Below are positions 42,951 through 51,518 of a DNA stretch of 64,000 nucleotides, piece by piece (positions within the stretch are counted from its first letter, which is position 1; each line of letters opens with the position of its first letter). A model generated the notes under the pieces. It was not told the origin of the DNA. It was given only the letters and a program-made list of their open reading frames with translations, and ran no database searches. The stretch spans positions 1 through 64,000 of the forward strand of contig NZ_FCOL02000028.1 of NCBI RefSeq assembly GCF_001544515.1, read 5' to 3'. Source of the DNA: Caballeronia terrestris (GTDB taxonomy: Bacteria; Pseudomonadota; Gammaproteobacteria; Burkholderiales; Burkholderiaceae). A program made the translations under genes and the position numbers.

Positions 42951-44120
42951 TCAGAGATAACCGGGAAGCGGCGGCACGCCGACGAGCACGGCGCCCGCTC
43001 CGTCGTAATTGCCTTCGCCGAGGAAGGCATGCTGCGTGACGACCATCGCGTCGCGCATCAGGCGTTGCAGCGGGTGTGTGCGATAGATCGCCATCGTGCC
43101 GCCCAGGCGATAGGCGCGGCTCACTACGTCCGCGCCTTCACGCGCGATCTGCGTGGCCGACAGTCGCAACAGGCTCACTTGCTCCGGAGTCGCGTCGTTG
43201 CCCGCGAGAATCGATTGCCAGACGCTGTCGGTCGATTCATAGAAGAACGCGCGTGCAGAGCGGAGTTGCGCTTCGGCCTTCGCGAGTTCGATGCGGTAGT
43301 ACGCGCGGTCCGCGAGTTGCGGCGCGCCGGTCGTCGTCTTGCGTCCGCCCGCCATGTGGTTCGCGACTTCGAGCGCGGCGCGCGCGAGTCCGAGGTTCAC
43401 CACGGCAAGCACTTGCGCCGCGTAAGCGATGGTCGGATAGCGGTAGAGCGGTTCGTCGATCGTGGATGCGCCGCCGCGCACGAACGTCCAGTCTTCCGCT
43501 ACGAACTGATCCGTCACGCGCAGATCGTGACTGCCCGTGCCCTGCATGCCGACCACGTTCCAGTTCTCGACGATCTCCACCTGGCTCGGCCTGAACACGG
43601 CCGTACGCGGCTTGCCCGGCGCTTCACCGGGCTTGCCGGTGCCGATGCCCACGCCGAGCCAGTCCGCACCCTTGCAGCCGCTCGCGAACTTCCAAGTGCC
43701 GTTCACGCGATATCCGCCGGTCTCGGGCGCGGCATTCTGCACGGGAAAGAGTCCACCCGCGAACACCTGATCGGGGCCGTCGGCGTAGATGGCAGCTTGC
43801 GTCGCGACCGGCAATGCCGCGAGATAGAGATTCGCCGACCCGAAGCTCGCAACCCACGCGGCGGAACCGTCGGCGGTTGCGATGCGTTCGATCATCGCGA
43901 GGAATTCGCCGGGCGCGCGCGCATCGCCGCCGAAGCGCTTCGGCGTGGCCGCGCGATAGATGCCCGCGCGCTTGAGTTTGGCGATGACATCGCGCGGAAC
44001 GTGGGACAGGCGTTCGAATTCTTCGCGGCGCTGCGCGATTTCAGCGATGACATCGTCGAGCGTGAGCGCATCGGTTTGAAGGGCGCATTGATCTTTGCGG
44101 GCGAGGGCGGTAGCGGACAT
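42951..44120 (-). CDS. iacA: Flavin-dependent indole-3-acetate monooxygenase
   Basis: 389-residue protein with the acyl-CoA-dehydrogenase fold, of the group D flavin monooxygenase type. Features are the N-terminal helices (LKRAGIYRAATPKRFGG), the beta domain (VNGTWKFASGCKGADWLGVG) and the C-terminal four-helix bundle. The catalytic Glu of true acyl-CoA dehydrogenases is not evident, and no CoA-pathway gene adjoins it. IacA with the reductase IacG performs the first hydroxylation of indole-3-acetate. It heads the iacABIHE operon and is divergent from the histidine kinase gene. Confidence 0.86.
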   Translation of the reverse strand: MSATALARKDQCALQTDALTLDDVIAEIAQRREEFERLSHVPRDVIAKLKRAGIYRAATPKRFGGDARAPGEFLAMIERIATADGSAAWVASFGSANLYLAALPVATQAAIYADGPDQVFAGGLFPVQNAAPETGGYRVNGTWKFASGCKGADWLGVGIGTGKPGEAPGKPRTAVFRPSQVEIVENWNVVGMQGTGSHDLRVTDQFVAEDWTFVRGGASTIDEPLYRYPTIAYAAQVLAVVNLGLARAALEVANHMAGGRKTTTGAPQLADRAYYRIELAKAEAQLRSARAFFYESTDSVWQSILAGNDATPEQVSLLRLSATQIAREGADVVSRAYRLGGTMAIYRTHPLQRLMRDAMVVTQHAFLGEGNYDGAGAVLVGVPPLPGYL

Positions 44121-44243
44121 GGCGGTGTCTCCTGTTTTGTTCGATTGGCTTTGATCGGTGGATGGTGATGCCAGTCTAGAAACGCAAAAACATCAAGACA
44201 ATTGGGAAGGCGTGCGCGTTAGTCAGTGAAGCCTCCCGGCCCT

Positions 44244-44259
44244 CTAAAGAAATCTTTAG
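44244..44259. promoter_or_regulatory. Palindrome CTAAAGA-AA-TCTTTAG between iacA and kinase gene
   Basis: Perfect 7-bp arms with an AA spacer, extendable by two C-G pairs after one T-G mismatch (44241-44262). It lies about 125 bp upstream of the iacA start and 65 bp upstream of the kinase start, in the only divergent spacer of the operon. A candidate site for the response regulator or another iac regulator. Confidence 0.5.
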
Positions 44260-44323
44260 GGGCGCGACGCGCGAGCGGATGCTATGGTTAGGCAACGCAC
44301 TCACGCTTGCTTTCCGTCGGATC

Positions 44324-45799
44324 ATGGAATTTCCCGCACAAAAAGATTTCCGCCTGCTGCTAGATGCGCTGACGCATTGCGTGCTGCTGCACGATGCGCA
44401 AACGAAGGCTATCGTGTGGGCCAATCGCGCGGCGTGCGTCGCGCTGGGCTTTACGGTCGAGGAACTGCTGCCGCTCAAGGCACACGACATGACGCGCGAC
44501 GACCTCAAGTACCGCCGCGAGATCGCCGTAAGCGCGATGGATCGATCGGTCACGCAAGGGCCGCAGTCGTACGAATGGTGCTATCGCTCGCGCGCGGGCG
44601 TCGACATGCTGTCGGAAGCGATAGCTACGTACGTGCCGCTTCGCGAGCGCGCGGTCGTCATGGTGCAGTTTCGCGACATCAGTGCGGAAGATGCGATGCG
44701 CCAGAAGCTGCGCGGCTACGAAACGCGCTTGCGCGAATACATGCAGGACCTCGGCGAGGGCGTCGCCGTCATTACGCCGCGCGGCAAGGTGGGCTACATC
44801 AGCGAGTCGGGGCGCCGCGTGCTCGGCCTCGCATCGGACGCGCCGCTCGGCACGGTGCTCGACTACGGCACGCCAGATGATCGCGACCGCCTCGCTGCCC
44901 AGTTGCGCAGCGCGACGAGCAGGCAAGCGACGCAGGCAGAGCGCTATCGCATCGTGCGGCGCGATGGCATCGAGCGCTGGCTGCGCATCACGTGCAGACG
45001 CGTCGAGATCGACGACGAACTGAATGGCGTGCTCGTACATTTCCGCGATATCAGCGACGAATACGCGATGGAGGAAGCGCGCCGCGTCGAGGCGCGCATG
45101 CTCGAATACGCGGGCCGTTACAACGCGATGGGTGAGATGTCGACAGCCATCGCGCACGAGTTGAGCCAGCCGCTTGCGGCCGTGCGTAATTTCATCGAAG
45201 GCGCGATCCAGCGCCTGAAGCAGCCGAACGCGGTCGAAAGCGCCATCTGGGGCCTGCGCGCCGCGGATCGGCAGGCGGAGCATGCGGCGCACATCATCAA
45301 GAGCGTGCGCGAGTTCATCGTGAAGCGCGATCCCGTCGAAGCGCAAGCGGACTTGCGCGACGTGCTCGCGGATGTCGCGTACTTCATCGAACTGCGTGCG
45401 CGCGACGAAGGGGTGCTCGTTACGATCGAGCAATGCGCAGAGTCGTTGCCGATACGGTGCGAACGCGTGCTGATCGGGCAAGTGATACTGAACCTGGCCT
45501 TCAACGCGCTGGAAGCATTGACGGGGGCGAGTGCGGGCGCGGGCGCGGTCACACTCGCTACGTCGATCAACGGCGACGTAGCGGAACTGCATGTGATCGA
45601 CAACGGGCCAGGCGTGCCGGCCGATGCGCTCGAGCGCCTGTTCGACGGCTTCTCGTCTTCGAAGGCGGGCGGCAACGGCATCGGCTTGTCGCTGTGCAAG
45701 AACATCGTCTCGCGTCATGACGGGCGCATCTGGGCGCGGCGTGCGGAAACGGGCGGCCTCGAATGCTGCTTCGCGTTGCCTCTTTCGCCGCGCGTGTAA
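44324..45799 (+). CDS. PAS-domain sensor histidine kinase
   Basis: 491 residues, no transmembrane helix or signal, so probably a soluble sensor. Two PAS domains are seen (about 10-120 and 137-245, the second closing in VLVHFRDISDEY). The dimerisation/phosphoacceptor helix has His278 (AIAHELSQPLAAV), and the ATPase domain shows N, G1 and G2 boxes (NLAFNALEAL, VIDNGPGVP, NGIGLSLCKN). It resembles FixL-type kinases and probably pairs with the FixJ-type regulator at 39518. An in-frame ATG at 44279 would add 15 residues; I prefer 44324 since PAS similarity begins there. Convergent with iacD (13-bp gap). Confidence 0.88.
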   Translation: MEFPAQKDFRLLLDALTHCVLLHDAQTKAIVWANRAACVALGFTVEELLPLKAHDMTRDDLKYRREIAVSAMDRSVTQGPQSYEWCYRSRAGVDMLSEAIATYVPLRERAVVMVQFRDISAEDAMRQKLRGYETRLREYMQDLGEGVAVITPRGKVGYISESGRRVLGLASDAPLGTVLDYGTPDDRDRLAAQLRSATSRQATQAERYRIVRRDGIERWLRITCRRVEIDDELNGVLVHFRDISDEYAMEEARRVEARMLEYAGRYNAMGEMSTAIAHELSQPLAAVRNFIEGAIQRLKQPNAVESAIWGLRAADRQAEHAAHIIKSVREFIVKRDPVEAQADLRDVLADVAYFIELRARDEGVLVTIEQCAESLPIRCERVLIGQVILNLAFNALEALTGASAGAGAVTLATSINGDVAELHVIDNGPGVPADALERLFDGFSSSKAGGNGIGLSLCKNIVSRHDGRIWARRAETGGLECCFALPLSPRV

Positions 45800-45812
45800 A
45801 TGCATCAAAACA

Positions 45813-46313
45813 TCAAAGCAGGAAGCCGATCGCGCTCAGCGCTTCGGTCGAATCGATCAGGCGAATGACCTTCTCGACGAGACGCGGCTCGCCGCTCGTC
45901 ATGCTGATCCTGTGCGTGAGATCGGCGGCGAAGATGGTCGACACGCCGCGCTTGTACGCGATGATGATCTGCGACGACTTTACTTCGACGAGGTCCGCGC
46001 TATCGCTCGAGAGCGTAAAGCGCGACACGGTTCGTACAGTACGAGCCGCATCCGACGCGGACGCCGAATAGCCCGAGGTCATGCGCTGCACGCGCTTTTC
46101 GCGCATGTCGTGATCGTCGTAAGCGTAGTTCAGCGTAGCCGCGAAATCGGTCGTGTCCGGGTCGATCGGTACGACATAGAAGCCCGACGGCTCCCACAGA
46201 TCGAGCCACGCGCGATAGTCGCGGCGATCGAGCAGTTCGGCCTCGCGCCAGATGAATCCGATGGCGCGCGTAAAGGTCTGGTGAGAAAAGAGTGCGTTGC
46301 GATCGTCCATCAT
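45813..46313 (-). CDS. iacD: Ring-hydroxylating dioxygenase small subunit IacD
   Basis: 166-residue beta subunit of a Rieske oxygenase (SnoaL-like cone fold): early segment FIWREAELLDRRDYRAWLDL, middle RMTSGYSAS and the end HRISMTSGEPRLVEKVIRLI. It supports trimer formation with IacC and carries no metal. Start at 46313 overlaps the iacC stop codon (ATGA). A longer frame from 46337 would extend 8 codons into iacC. Confidence 0.87.
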   Translation of the reverse strand: MMDDRNALFSHQTFTRAIGFIWREAELLDRRDYRAWLDLWEPSGFYVVPIDPDTTDFAATLNYAYDDHDMREKRVQRMTSGYSASASDAARTVRTVSRFTLSSDSADLVEVKSSQIIIAYKRGVSTIFAADLTHRISMTSGEPRLVEKVIRLIDSTEALSAIGFLL

Positions 46314-47593
46314 GCCTGCTCCATCATTGCGCGCCATTGCCTGTAGGCTTCGCGCATGCCGGTTTCGTCGGTGGCGTGCGCGGTCTTCTCTCCGTTCGGA
46401 GCGGTCGTTTCGCGATTGAGTCCGCGGTTCACGAGGATCGGTACATCGGGGCCCGCGTGTGAGCCGCGCTGCACGCGCTCCCAGGCTTCCGCATCGTCGG
46501 GGCTGCCGAAGCCGAACGGACCCTGGAAATGCTCGTGAATGCGCAGACGCACGCGATTCGCTTCCTCGGGGCCGCCGTCCATCGCGAGCGCGACGTGACG
46601 AATCTCCGTTTCTTCCGCCGAGATGGGACGCAGCACGCGGAAAAACGCCATCGAGAGTGCGAGATTCGGAAAGAGGTTCAGGTTGAAGCCGACGCCCATC
46701 AGCGAGCGCACGATGCGGCGTACATCTTCCTGCGTGTGTTTCTCTGCGAGTTGCGCCGCGAGTTCGTTGAAGCGCTCGGGCAGAGGCGCGCCGTCGTCCT
46801 TGTCCAGATCGACGATCTCGGGCACGAGTACCGCAAGACTATGGCCGTTGCCGAGCGAGCGGCAGAACGCCTGATCGCTCGTCATGAAGCTCGTGATGGC
46901 GGCGGCGGTTTCATCGTCGATGGATTTCATCCACGACTTGTGCACGACGGGAAAGTGATACAGGTCCGTTGTGTTCTCCAACTGGATCTTCCAGTTGCCC
47001 TTGAACTTGAACCTGTGCTCGCCATTGGCCTTGATCGGATAGCCCGCGCCTTGCTTCATGAAGAGATCGATCCAAGGCTTCGCGCCGCCGAGAAAATCTT
47101 CGAGCGGTTCGATCGTTTCGTTGAAGCTCGCGAAGATCAGGCCTTGATAGACACCGACGCGCAGTTTCTTGAGCGGCAAGTCGCCTTTCTCGCAGACGCC
47201 TTCGTAGCCGTCGCCGTAGGGCAGCGCGCGCAACGTGCCGTCGAGCGCGTAGGACCAGCTATGGTAGGGACACGTGAAGCCCTTTACGTTGCCCTTGTGC
47301 TCTTCGCAGACAGTCGCGCCGCGATGGCGGCAGCGGTTTTGCAGCACGTTCACCGCGCCGGTCTTGTCGCGCACGACGATCACCGGCTGGCGGCCGATGG
47401 TCGTCGTCACGAAGTCGCCGGGCTTCGGCAACTCGCTTTCATGCGCGACCCAGATCCACGTCTTGTAGAAAATGCGGTCGAGTTCGGCTTCGAACAGATC
47501 GTGGTCGTAGTAGAGCGAGGGCGCGATGCGGTCGGCCTCTGCGCGCTTGCCGAGCGCGCTCGTATCGATGGTTTGGTAAGTGGGCGTACTCAT
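46310..47593 (-). CDS. iacC: Rieske dioxygenase large subunit IacC
   Basis: 427-residue alpha subunit. The Rieske [2Fe-2S] ligands are Cys88, His90, Cys108, His111 (NRCRHRGAT and CPYHSW). The mononuclear iron site is in TDLYHFPVVH with a distal Asp. With IacD and the reductase IacF it should dihydroxylate the indole-derived aromatic ring and release catechol. It is transcribed with iacD, divergent from the LysR gene across 155 bp. Anthranilate-dioxygenase-like enzymes are the nearest relatives in kind, but iacA/B/H/I nearby argue for iac. Confidence 0.87.
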   Translation of the reverse strand: MSTPTYQTIDTSALGKRAEADRIAPSLYYDHDLFEAELDRIFYKTWIWVAHESELPKPGDFVTTTIGRQPVIVVRDKTGAVNVLQNRCRHRGATVCEEHKGNVKGFTCPYHSWSYALDGTLRALPYGDGYEGVCEKGDLPLKKLRVGVYQGLIFASFNETIEPLEDFLGGAKPWIDLFMKQGAGYPIKANGEHRFKFKGNWKIQLENTTDLYHFPVVHKSWMKSIDDETAAAITSFMTSDQAFCRSLGNGHSLAVLVPEIVDLDKDDGAPLPERFNELAAQLAEKHTQEDVRRIVRSLMGVGFNLNLFPNLALSMAFFRVLRPISAEETEIRHVALAMDGGPEEANRVRLRIHEHFQGPFGFGSPDDAEAWERVQRGSHAGPDVPILVNRGLNRETTAPNGEKTAHATDETGMREAYRQWRAMMEQA

Positions 47594-47656
47594 CTTCGAT
47601 GTGGGGGTGGGTTAATCGGCGCAACACGAGGACTACATGTTCAGCACATCCTCTCG

Positions 47657-47686
47657 TTGACATCAGTCTCGCTTTACGAAGATCAT
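47657..47686 (+). promoter_or_regulatory. Possible promoter of the iac LysR regulator
   Basis: An exact TTGACA (47657-47662) is followed after 18 bp by GATCAT (47681-47686, four of six -10 matches), 63 bp before the LysR start. It lies within the iacC/LysR divergent spacer, where the regulator would also act on iacCD. Confidence 0.35.
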
Positions 47687-47748
47687 GCGTCAAATCGATT
47701 AAAAAACGGGTAGTCAATAAGCCCGGCCGATATCTCGAAGAGTTCGCC

Positions 47749-48669
47749 ATGACATCCATCGACCACGTCGATCTCAATCTGCTGCGCGTTTTCCAGGCAA
47801 TCGTGGAGGAGCGCAGCCTCACGAAAGCGGGCGAGCGCCTGGCGTTGTCGCAGCCCGCAGTCAGCTATTCGCTGGGACGCTTGCGGACGTTGTTCGACGA
47901 TCCGCTCTTCATCCGCACGCGCGCGGGGATGCAGCCGACGCCGGTTGCATTGGAACTTGCGGAGATCGTCGGGCGCGCACTCGATACCGTGCGCGAAGCG
48001 TTGCGCTACGCGGAGCGTTTCGACGCAGCGACGAGCACGCGCACGTTTCGTCTGTCGCTATCGGACGCGGGTGAAATGGCGTATTTGCCCGCGATATGCG
48101 CGGCGCTGCACGACGCTGCGCCGCGCGTTAAGCTCTTCGTCGAGCCGTTGCCCGTGGAGGAAATCGAAGAGGCGCTGCGTTCGAGCCGGCTCGACTTCGC
48201 CATCGGCAATCTGCCTTCGCTGTTGCCGCACACGCGCCATGCGTTGCTGTTCGAGGAGGCGTACGTGTGCATGACGCGCAAGCGCAAGGGCTTGCCTGCT
48301 GGCAACACGCTCAGCCTCGATCAGTTTCTCGCTGCATCGCATGTTCAGGTGCGCTCGATCGAACACAGCCATCACGCGCTTGACGATGCACTGCGCGCGC
48401 AGAGCGTCGGCCGCAACATCTCGCTCGCGTTGCCGCATTTCGTCGCGGTGCCGGGCGTGCTGGCCGTCACGGATCTGTTTGCCACGCTGCCGGAAAGGCT
48501 CGCGCATATCCTCAATCGCGGCGACGCGTTTCGCATCTATGCGCTGCCGGTAGCATTGCTGAAAGCCGCCGTGACGATGCACTGGCACGAGCACTTTCAT
48601 GAAGACGAAGGCATCGCATGGATGCGCGGCCTCATGACCGACATCCTCGCAAGCTTCGAAAAGATGTGA
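47749..48669 (+). CDS. LysR-family regulator in the iac cluster
   Basis: 306 residues of the NodD/NahR-like LysR type: DLNLLRVFQAIVEERSLTKA, then LALSQPAVSYSLGRLR as helix-turn-helix, FDDPLFIRTRAGMQPT, and an effector domain. It stands divergent from iacCD and convergent with iacF (14-bp gap), so it is the probable activator of these genes, with an indole derivative as likely effector. Start ATG 47749 fits the family N-terminus; upstream codons in the frame are not conserved in type. Confidence 0.88.
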   Translation: MTSIDHVDLNLLRVFQAIVEERSLTKAGERLALSQPAVSYSLGRLRTLFDDPLFIRTRAGMQPTPVALELAEIVGRALDTVREALRYAERFDAATSTRTFRLSLSDAGEMAYLPAICAALHDAAPRVKLFVEPLPVEEIEEALRSSRLDFAIGNLPSLLPHTRHALLFEEAYVCMTRKRKGLPAGNTLSLDQFLAASHVQVRSIEHSHHALDDALRAQSVGRNISLALPHFVAVPGVLAVTDLFATLPERLAHILNRGDAFRIYALPVALLKAAVTMHWHEHFHEDEGIAWMRGLMTDILASFEKM

Positions 48670-48683
48670 GCCCTTAAGGCCCT

Positions 48684-49652
48684 TCAGAGGTCGAGCACGA
48701 GCACGGGGGAGCGCGAGCGCGAAATGCAGCAGCAGATCACGCTGTTGCTCGCGCGTTCAGCTTTGCTCAGGCAATGGTCTCGATGCTCGGGCTCGCCGCT
48801 GACCACGTCGACCATGCACGTTCCGCAGACGCCTTCGCCGCAGGACGTATCGACTTCGATGCCGATGGAGGCGAGTGCGTCCACGATTGATGTCTTTGCA
48901 TCGACGCGAACGGTTTGTCCGCTGCTCGCGAGCTTGACGTCAAAGCTTTCGAGCGGGGCACCGGCGGCGGTGACAGGCTCCGCTTTGAAGCGCTCCAGAT
49001 GAATGGCATCGGCGGGCAAGCGCTTTTCTGCGCGTTCAACCACGCGATCCATGAAGGGCGCCGGACCGCACGTGTAGACGTGCGTGCCGGCGCTTGCTTC
49101 ACGCAGGCACGTATCAAGTGCGGCCGGCAGGTCTTCGCGCTGCACGCCGAAATACAACTGTACGTGCCGGTTGAACGGGGCTTGGTTGAGCAGCGTCATG
49201 AAGGCCGCATGGCTCTCGCCGCGCGCGAAGTAGTGCAGCGTGAAGCGCGCTTTCCTTGCGACGAGCCGAAACGCCATCGACAGCAGCGGCGTGATGCCGA
49301 TTCCCGCACCGATCAGGATGTGCTCGCTCGCACTTTCTTCCAGCCGGAACAGATTGCGCGGCGCGCCGATCGAAAGTTCGCTGCCGACGCTCACCTCGTC
49401 ATGCAGCCAGCGCGATCCGCCGCGCGACTCTGCTTCCTTCTTGACCGCGAAGACTTGCGACTCGCGGCACTCGGGGTCGCCGCACAACGAGTATTGACGC
49501 GTGATGCCCGACGGACTCACGACGTCGATATGCGCGCCGGGCTCGTACCGCTCGAACGGCAAGCCGTCAAGGCGCGAGATACTGAATGACCGGACGCCGT
49601 GCGCTTCCTCGCGCAAGGCGTCCACCCGAACTCTGAGCGTTTGAGCTTGCAT
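48684..49652 (-). CDS. iacF: Ferredoxin-NAD(P)H oxidoreductase of the iac dioxygenase
   Basis: 322-residue phthalate-dioxygenase-reductase/VanB-type protein. A flavin-binding domain comes first (RQYSLCGDPE for FMN, about 55-64), then the NAD domain (LIGAGIGITPLLSMA), then a C-terminal plant-type [2Fe-2S] ferredoxin (DTSCGEGVCGTCMVDV and a distal CLSKAER). It transfers electrons from NADH to IacC. The MFS transporter gene lies 104 bp upstream on the same strand. Confidence 0.87.
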   Translation of the reverse strand: MQAQTLRVRVDALREEAHGVRSFSISRLDGLPFERYEPGAHIDVVSPSGITRQYSLCGDPECRESQVFAVKKEAESRGGSRWLHDEVSVGSELSIGAPRNLFRLEESASEHILIGAGIGITPLLSMAFRLVARKARFTLHYFARGESHAAFMTLLNQAPFNRHVQLYFGVQREDLPAALDTCLREASAGTHVYTCGPAPFMDRVVERAEKRLPADAIHLERFKAEPVTAAGAPLESFDVKLASSGQTVRVDAKTSIVDALASIGIEVDTSCGEGVCGTCMVDVVSGEPEHRDHCLSKAERASNSVICCCISRSRSPVLVLDL

Positions 49653-49756
49653 GATGCCTTCCAGTGCGTTTCTTAAGGACGATGCGTCGAGGTTAGCGTC
49701 GTCGTCCGGATAAGGGAAATCGATAAAAAATCGTGGGGCATATCAGTGCGATCGAT

Positions 49757-51169
49757 TTATTGCGCTGTTTGCGGGGCGCTTGGTAAAGAGGCTTGCGGTT
49801 CTTCCACGTTGTCGACACTCACGCGCGAGTGAAGCGATTCGCGATCGAGACTCGCACTGAAATGCCTGCATCCGAAGAAGAGCAGTAACGCGGCGAGCAA
49901 CGTCGAGAGGGCGTTCACGGCGGTCATCGAATGACCGACCGCGAGCGGCGAGCCGAATAGCTTGTCGGTGATGAGCGCGACCAGGGTCGTCCCGAGGCCG
50001 AGCCCGATCAGGTTCGAGACGAGCAGGAACAATGCAGAGACCTGTGCGCGGATCTGGTTGGGCGCAAGCATCTGCATCGCTGTGGCCGATGTGGGCAGCG
50101 GAAACGACGCGAAGAACATCGCCGCGACGAGCCATGCAAGCGACGCACCAAGGCTCGCGGTCTGCGCAAACGCGATGGCGGGCACGAACATGCAGGCAGC
50201 GCCGATGCAGGCCGCGCGCATCGGAGCATCGGCGTGGCCGCGGCGCAGCATCCAGTCGCTCAACCAGCCGCCGCAGAACACGCCCGCCGTGTTGGCGACA
50301 AGCATCACCGTGCCGAGCGTGTAGCCCGCTTCGACCGGCGTGAGGCCGAAGCGGCGCATATAGAACGCGGGCGTCCAGCTCATGAGGCAGTAGAGCGCCA
50401 TCGCATAGAACGAGAAGCCAAGGTAATGGCAAAAAAAAGTCTTCCGATGCGAGCCGATGAAGCGCAATGAATCGGTCATCGATACGCGCTTCACATGTCC
50501 TGCGTCATCTTGCGCGAGGCCCTTGCGCGCAGGATCGCGCACGGTCAGCCTGAAGACGAGCGCAATCAGCAGCCCCGGCAAGCCGACGATGAAAAACGTA
50601 ATCTGCCACGCGCGCACTTCGCCGAGCACGGGCAGCGTGAACGCGTTCGCATGCTTGAGCAGCGCGATCACATAACCACCGACGAGAAACGCAATGCCGC
50701 CCCCGATGAACGAGCCGAGCGAGTAGATGCCCACCGCGCGTCCGAGCTTCGATTTCGGAAAGAGGTCCGCGAGCATCGAGTACGTTCCCGGCGAGAGCGC
50801 TGCTTCGCCCACGCCCACGCTCATGCGTGCGACGAACATCTGCGCGAAGCTCTGGCTCGTGCCGCACGCGGCGGTCGCGACGCTCCACAGCGCGATGCCG
50901 CCCGCAATGATGCGCGGACGCGCGAAGCGGTCGGCGAGATAAGCGAGCGGCATGCCCATCACCGCGTAGAAGAGCGAGAACGCGAAGCCGTGAAGCAGGC
51001 TGAATTGGGTATCGGTGAGATTCAGGTCGCGCTTGATGGGCTCGATCATCAGCGCGAGGACCTGCCGGTCGATGAACGAGAACACATAAGCCAGCATGCA
51101 GATCAACACGACGTACCATTCGTAGGCGTATCGCTTGCCCACGGGCTTCACTGCGTTCGACGGGTTCAT
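49757..51169 (-). CDS. Major facilitator transporter, probably for the aromatic substrate
   Basis: 470 residues with about twelve hydrophobic helices and the MFS loop-2/3 motif (GMPLAYLADRFARPRI, about 75-90). It is similar in type to aromatic-acid and spinster-like transporters. Its place immediately upstream of iacF, inside the aromatic cluster, suggests uptake of indole-3-acetate or a related acid; the sequence does not prove the substrate. The AraC gene starts 350 bp away on the other strand. Confidence 0.86.
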   Translation of the reverse strand: MNPSNAVKPVGKRYAYEWYVVLICMLAYVFSFIDRQVLALMIEPIKRDLNLTDTQFSLLHGFAFSLFYAVMGMPLAYLADRFARPRIIAGGIALWSVATAACGTSQSFAQMFVARMSVGVGEAALSPGTYSMLADLFPKSKLGRAVGIYSLGSFIGGGIAFLVGGYVIALLKHANAFTLPVLGEVRAWQITFFIVGLPGLLIALVFRLTVRDPARKGLAQDDAGHVKRVSMTDSLRFIGSHRKTFFCHYLGFSFYAMALYCLMSWTPAFYMRRFGLTPVEAGYTLGTVMLVANTAGVFCGGWLSDWMLRRGHADAPMRAACIGAACMFVPAIAFAQTASLGASLAWLVAAMFFASFPLPTSATAMQMLAPNQIRAQVSALFLLVSNLIGLGLGTTLVALITDKLFGSPLAVGHSMTAVNALSTLLAALLLFFGCRHFSASLDRESLHSRVSVDNVEEPQASLPSAPQTAQ

Positions 51170-51518
51170 TCCTTGTCTCCGGTATGGGGCGTGGGAGGCA
51201 GTGTCGAGTGGTCGGATATCGGCGTCAAATTCGCCGAAAAGCAGGGCGGTTATCAGTGCGGTGGATATTCGCTCGCTTATTGGTTGATTTGCCTTCTTTA
51301 ATGCTCGGTCGCAGAATTGCCTCCATCAGCAGGCGTTTCACTCGCCTATACACGCTCACGCACATTTTGCAATCGTGCATTCTTGGTATTGCGCACAAAC
51401 CCTAATACAAAGCAAAATTTACGAGCTTGACGCTACGAAATATAAGAACTCAATGATTCGTCGCGTCGATGCGCCAAAGAAGAAGCCGTCTGAAGCGACG
51501 CGCATTGCTGGAGAACGC
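51170..51518. other. Divergent spacer between MFS and AraC genes
   Basis: About 350 bp, lower in GC than the genes around it. It should carry the promoters of both genes. The in-frame codons upstream of the AraC start are Lys/Asn rich and unlike coding sequence of this genome. I see no strong inverted repeat or consensus promoter. Confidence 0.4.

Noticed and set aside
42951-44120. Acyl-CoA dehydrogenase of fatty-acid oxidation
   Set aside because: The fold is the same, but the neighbours (iacB, I, H, E and a flavin reductase) and lack of CoA-pathway genes favour the IacA monooxygenase.
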